Assembly (NCBI GenBank): GCA_947396885.1
Contig: OX377204.1
Coordinates: 2,356,001 to 2,420,000 of the forward strand
DNA from: Heligmosomoides polygyrus polygyrus
Lineage: Eukaryota > Nematoda > Chromadorea > Rhabditida > Heligmosomidae
Length of the DNA stretch: 64,000 nucleotides
Reading direction: 5' to 3'
In this document: positions 61,949 through 64,000 of the stretch, piece after piece
Layout of the letters: each line of letters opens with the position of its first letter
How positions within the stretch are numbered: the stretch's first letter is position 1
Program-made: the position numbers and the translations under genes
The notes under the pieces: model-generated
Seen by the model: only the letters and a program-made list of their open reading frames with translations
Told to the model about the DNA's origin: nothing
The model's database searches: none

Positions 61949-62157
61949 TGCAGCGTATGTGGTGGGGCAGAATCTACATGGCTTCTATGGAGCCCACCCA
62001 CTCTCTATCGCATGTACGCGATTTATTCTCCGAAGTGGTCGTCCTCTACCAGGTGAGAAACGCATCAGGAGAATCTCAATCCGAAGTGCTTAATCTGCAG
62101 AAAAATTATTACAATTAATCGCAGGTGGACAACGTTTACTGTCTGACGACCCCCTGA
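61949..62157 (+). CDS. Last two exons of an unidentified host gene
   Basis: Exon a (61949-62052) follows atagatcag, reads QRMWWGRIYMASMEPTHSLS then HVRDLFSEVVVLYQ, and ends CAG|GTGAGA in phase 0. A 72-bp intron (62053-62124) ends ttaatcgcag. Exon b (62125-62157) starts in phase 0 with VDNVYCLTTP and a TGA at 62155-62157. Matching phase, donor and acceptor, short nematode-like intron and a non-repetitive, protein-like sequence make this the best host-gene evidence in the window. The upstream exon must end in phase with two bases left over; it was not found. I do not recognise the family. Confidence 0.55.
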
Positions 62158-62289
62158 ATCCCATAGTCACCCTCCCTACTTCTTTCCCTCCCCCCCCCCT
62201 CTCCGCTCCCCGCTAATACTTCCTTACCATGTGCTGGCGAGAGTGATAGTTAGTCAAGCAAGCACTCACATGCGACACTGAGTTCCGAC
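62158..62289. other. 3' flank of the host exons
   Basis: Probable 3' untranslated sequence with a C-rich tract near 62187-62197. No AATAAA signal found close to the stop. Confidence 0.3.
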
Positions 62290-62575
62290 TCGCGTCCCAC
62301 GACTTCTGTGACACGTCTTCAGAAGCCCGACGCACATTGGATGATATAGAGGGAAAACACTGGTCTCCCTTTCTTTCCCCCTCTAGTAGTCCCCTTGCTG
62401 ATCCCCTCTTCACTGGTTCCCTCCTCCTAGTACCCTTACTACGAAATACCTACGCGGGTTGGACGTCTGCACCACTTCTTCTGAATCACTGCGCACGTTG
62501 TACGACGTCTTCGGCACGTCTTCTAAATCTAAACGCACATTAGACGACGTCTGCGGCGGCACGTCTTTTCATTCG
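62290..62575 (+). repeat. GACGTC-rich repeat, copy C
   Basis: acgacttctgtgacacgtct, ttctgaatcactgcgcacgt, gacgtcttcggcacgtcttc and cgcacattagacgacgtctg repeat the motif units of the elements at 1-235, 3.1 kb and 34.6 kb. Confidence 0.68.
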
Positions 62576-63431
62576 CTGAACTTGATCCCCATGCATACCC
62601 TGACGCGTTACCCGCCAAAATATACCTAACTTTGACGACCCGCAGCCAAGGATATAATTCGTCAGCAATCGCCCGTGGTTAAGCCCAAAGAAAGCCCTGG
62701 CTGGCATACGCTGCACCGTCGTAGGCAACTCTTGGCTTCGGTCCCCTCTCCGTGACGGACACTTGAGATTAGTCGGTTATAACTGACTGGGTTCCGCTGG
62801 ATGTCAAGAGCTTGCTCCTTGTGTCCCTAGAGCGAGGCATATCTATTGGAGCACTCTGGCACGCGACGAGAACGAACGGTCGCACTGCTGGCACCCGCTC
62901 GATCAGCTCGGTGATCAAGAACCTTAAAACAGCGATATAATGCCTATACTGTGCTCCTCAATGGTAGAGCTTTTCAGTCATCATCTTATAGCAACAGTGA
63001 AACGGGAATTTTTCAGAAAAAGAACAAAAGAAAACTCACTAATGTAGATGGTGAATGTGCGGTGAATTCAAAATCCGATTCACTTAAGCTGTTCTTTACC
63101 CTTTATGCTTGTCCTTACGTGATATTATATGATAGTCGTCTGGGTCAGCCGACAGAAGGAGGCGGAAATGGAGTGCACTACGATTCATTTTCAGGGTCTG
63201 TTCATCTTCACTCTTTCATCTGTCCAGTCTGGCTATGATTTGCTGTTAAAAATGTCTTACAAGGAAAGGTTTCCAATTCATGGTGAGCCTTTTCGATGCT
63301 GATAGGATGTAGGGCCATGTGGGCGGAGTTCAGGGTTACAGTCAATTTTTGCCGAACGCTTTTTTAAAGACCTGAAAATAGGTGTGAAAACGTGTGCGCA
63401 ACAATCATGAGCCCTTATGACACCCCAGCAA
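62576..63431. other. Spacer, nothing recognised
   Basis: A 95-codon frame at 62951-63238 is open but has no motif or splice support. Confidence 0.3.
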
Positions 63432-63435
63432 ATGT

Positions 63436-63512
63436 GCCTCTGTGGTGCAGCCGGTAAGTCGCGTCATAGGAGCACATCAGCGGGGTTTTTGGTTCGAGTC
63501 CGCCTACTGCCA
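63436..63512 (+). pseudogene. tRNA-like pseudogene or SINE head
   Basis: gcctctgtggtgcagccggt resembles an acceptor/D-arm with A box, and ggttcgagtccgcc a B box, but the anticodon and acceptor 3' strands do not pair properly and the T stem is imperfect. Confidence 0.5.
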
Positions 63513-64000
63513 ATATTTTTGCACATATCAGTTTGTTGTTATTACGCTTTTCCATAATCACGTGAGACATTTTCAGTACGCCTATGTACCGATACGACAA
63601 AGAAGAACGGACTTAGTCAAATTCCTATTTCAAATATTAATATTAATGGCGTAGATATTATCAGCTCATTTAATTAATAGATCATTACGTCCTTTATTTC
63701 CATATAATTTTCGTAATGGAGTTCAAATTGTTATCAGTTGATAGTGATCATAATGTTAGAGTAGCAACGTTAATTACTAGTTCCTTAACTGTCTCAGTTT
63801 CACCAATTCCTTTTAGTGGTCCCGTAGCAGGTGTTCTAGTAACATTAAATCAAGACAATAAAATTGTCATTCAATTATTCATAATACTCAACCGTAAGGT
63901 GCGCGTATTTGTGTGCGGTTACGGTATCATTGGTGATATTGTATGATATGGTGGTGGTGCAGATGAATGATGAAAACTAGCACATATAAAGGCGCAAATA
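63513..64000. other. AT-rich end of window, nothing certain
   Basis: A 76-codon frame at 63716-63946 begins with a real ATG (MEFKLLSVDSDHNVRVATLI) and is fairly hydrophobic, but lacks motifs and splice signals. Confidence 0.25.

Noticed and set aside
63630..63950. Mitochondrial DNA insertion suggested by the AT-rich, open sequence
   Set aside because: No mitochondrial protein motif or tRNA could be read in any frame.

Overview
The window is eukaryotic and repeat-dense. I infer a clade V (strongylid, hookworm-like) nematode. The signs are short exons behind TTTCAG/TTTGCAG acceptors, AT-rich spacers, several mariner/Tc1-type transposons including one close in sequence to the Hsmar1/bandit mariners, an RTE retroposon, a BEL/Pao LTR element and many copies of one tRNA-derived SINE. 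No bacterial-style operons, rRNA genes, CRISPR arrays or canonical functional tRNA genes are visible. Most of the window is mobile DNA and its relics. Host genes appear only as a few short candidate exons.

Layout. 0-5 kb: a 42-bp minisatellite, a complete mariner (429-1711) lying just 5' of a candidate terminal host exon (1760-1831), a GACGTC-rich element and a second mariner relic. 5.9-15.2 kb: about 70 tandem GC-rich units of 119-137 bp, each with a strong hairpin. Inside this array a 3,476-bp block is duplicated. 15.6-17.3 kb: a tyrosine-recombinase relic interrupted by a TA-flanked TIR element. 17.9-23.0 kb: a BEL/Pao-like element with near-identical LTRs and nine 123-bp structured repeats in its leader. 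It has a gag-protease region but no reverse transcriptase or integrase. 23.8-24.5 kb: a diverged relative of the 9-kb satellite and a tRNA-like inverted-repeat element. 24.7-50 kb: AT-rich DNA packed with MITEs, SINEs, TTCGAA-rich repeats, a mariner (36.5-38.0 kb), a Tc1-like relic (29.8-30.4 kb) and a 5'-truncated RTE copy, plus one candidate small host gene (43.4-44.2 kb). 51.9-55.0 kb: a full-length RTE element with an intact 1013-codon ORF and a perfect 13-bp target-site duplication. 55.4-57.4 kb: nested SINEs and another mariner carrying a fold-back insertion. 58.2-62.6 kb: a large inverted repeat, some small ORFs and two convincing terminal exons of a host gene (61949-62157).

How the parts relate. 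Nested insertions give a relative order: TIR element into recombinase relic, SINE into SINE, SINE into a TIR family copy, fold-back into mariner. The RTE copies and the best-resolved SINE insertion share 13-bp target-site duplications, which fits RTE machinery mobilising the SINE. The most unusual object is the hairpin satellite. The diverged copy at 23.8 kb shares its left flank and its terminal hairpin, so the satellite looks like internal amplification of a dispersed element, possibly Helitron/HINE-like. All coordinates and matches were read by eye; no alignment or search was run.
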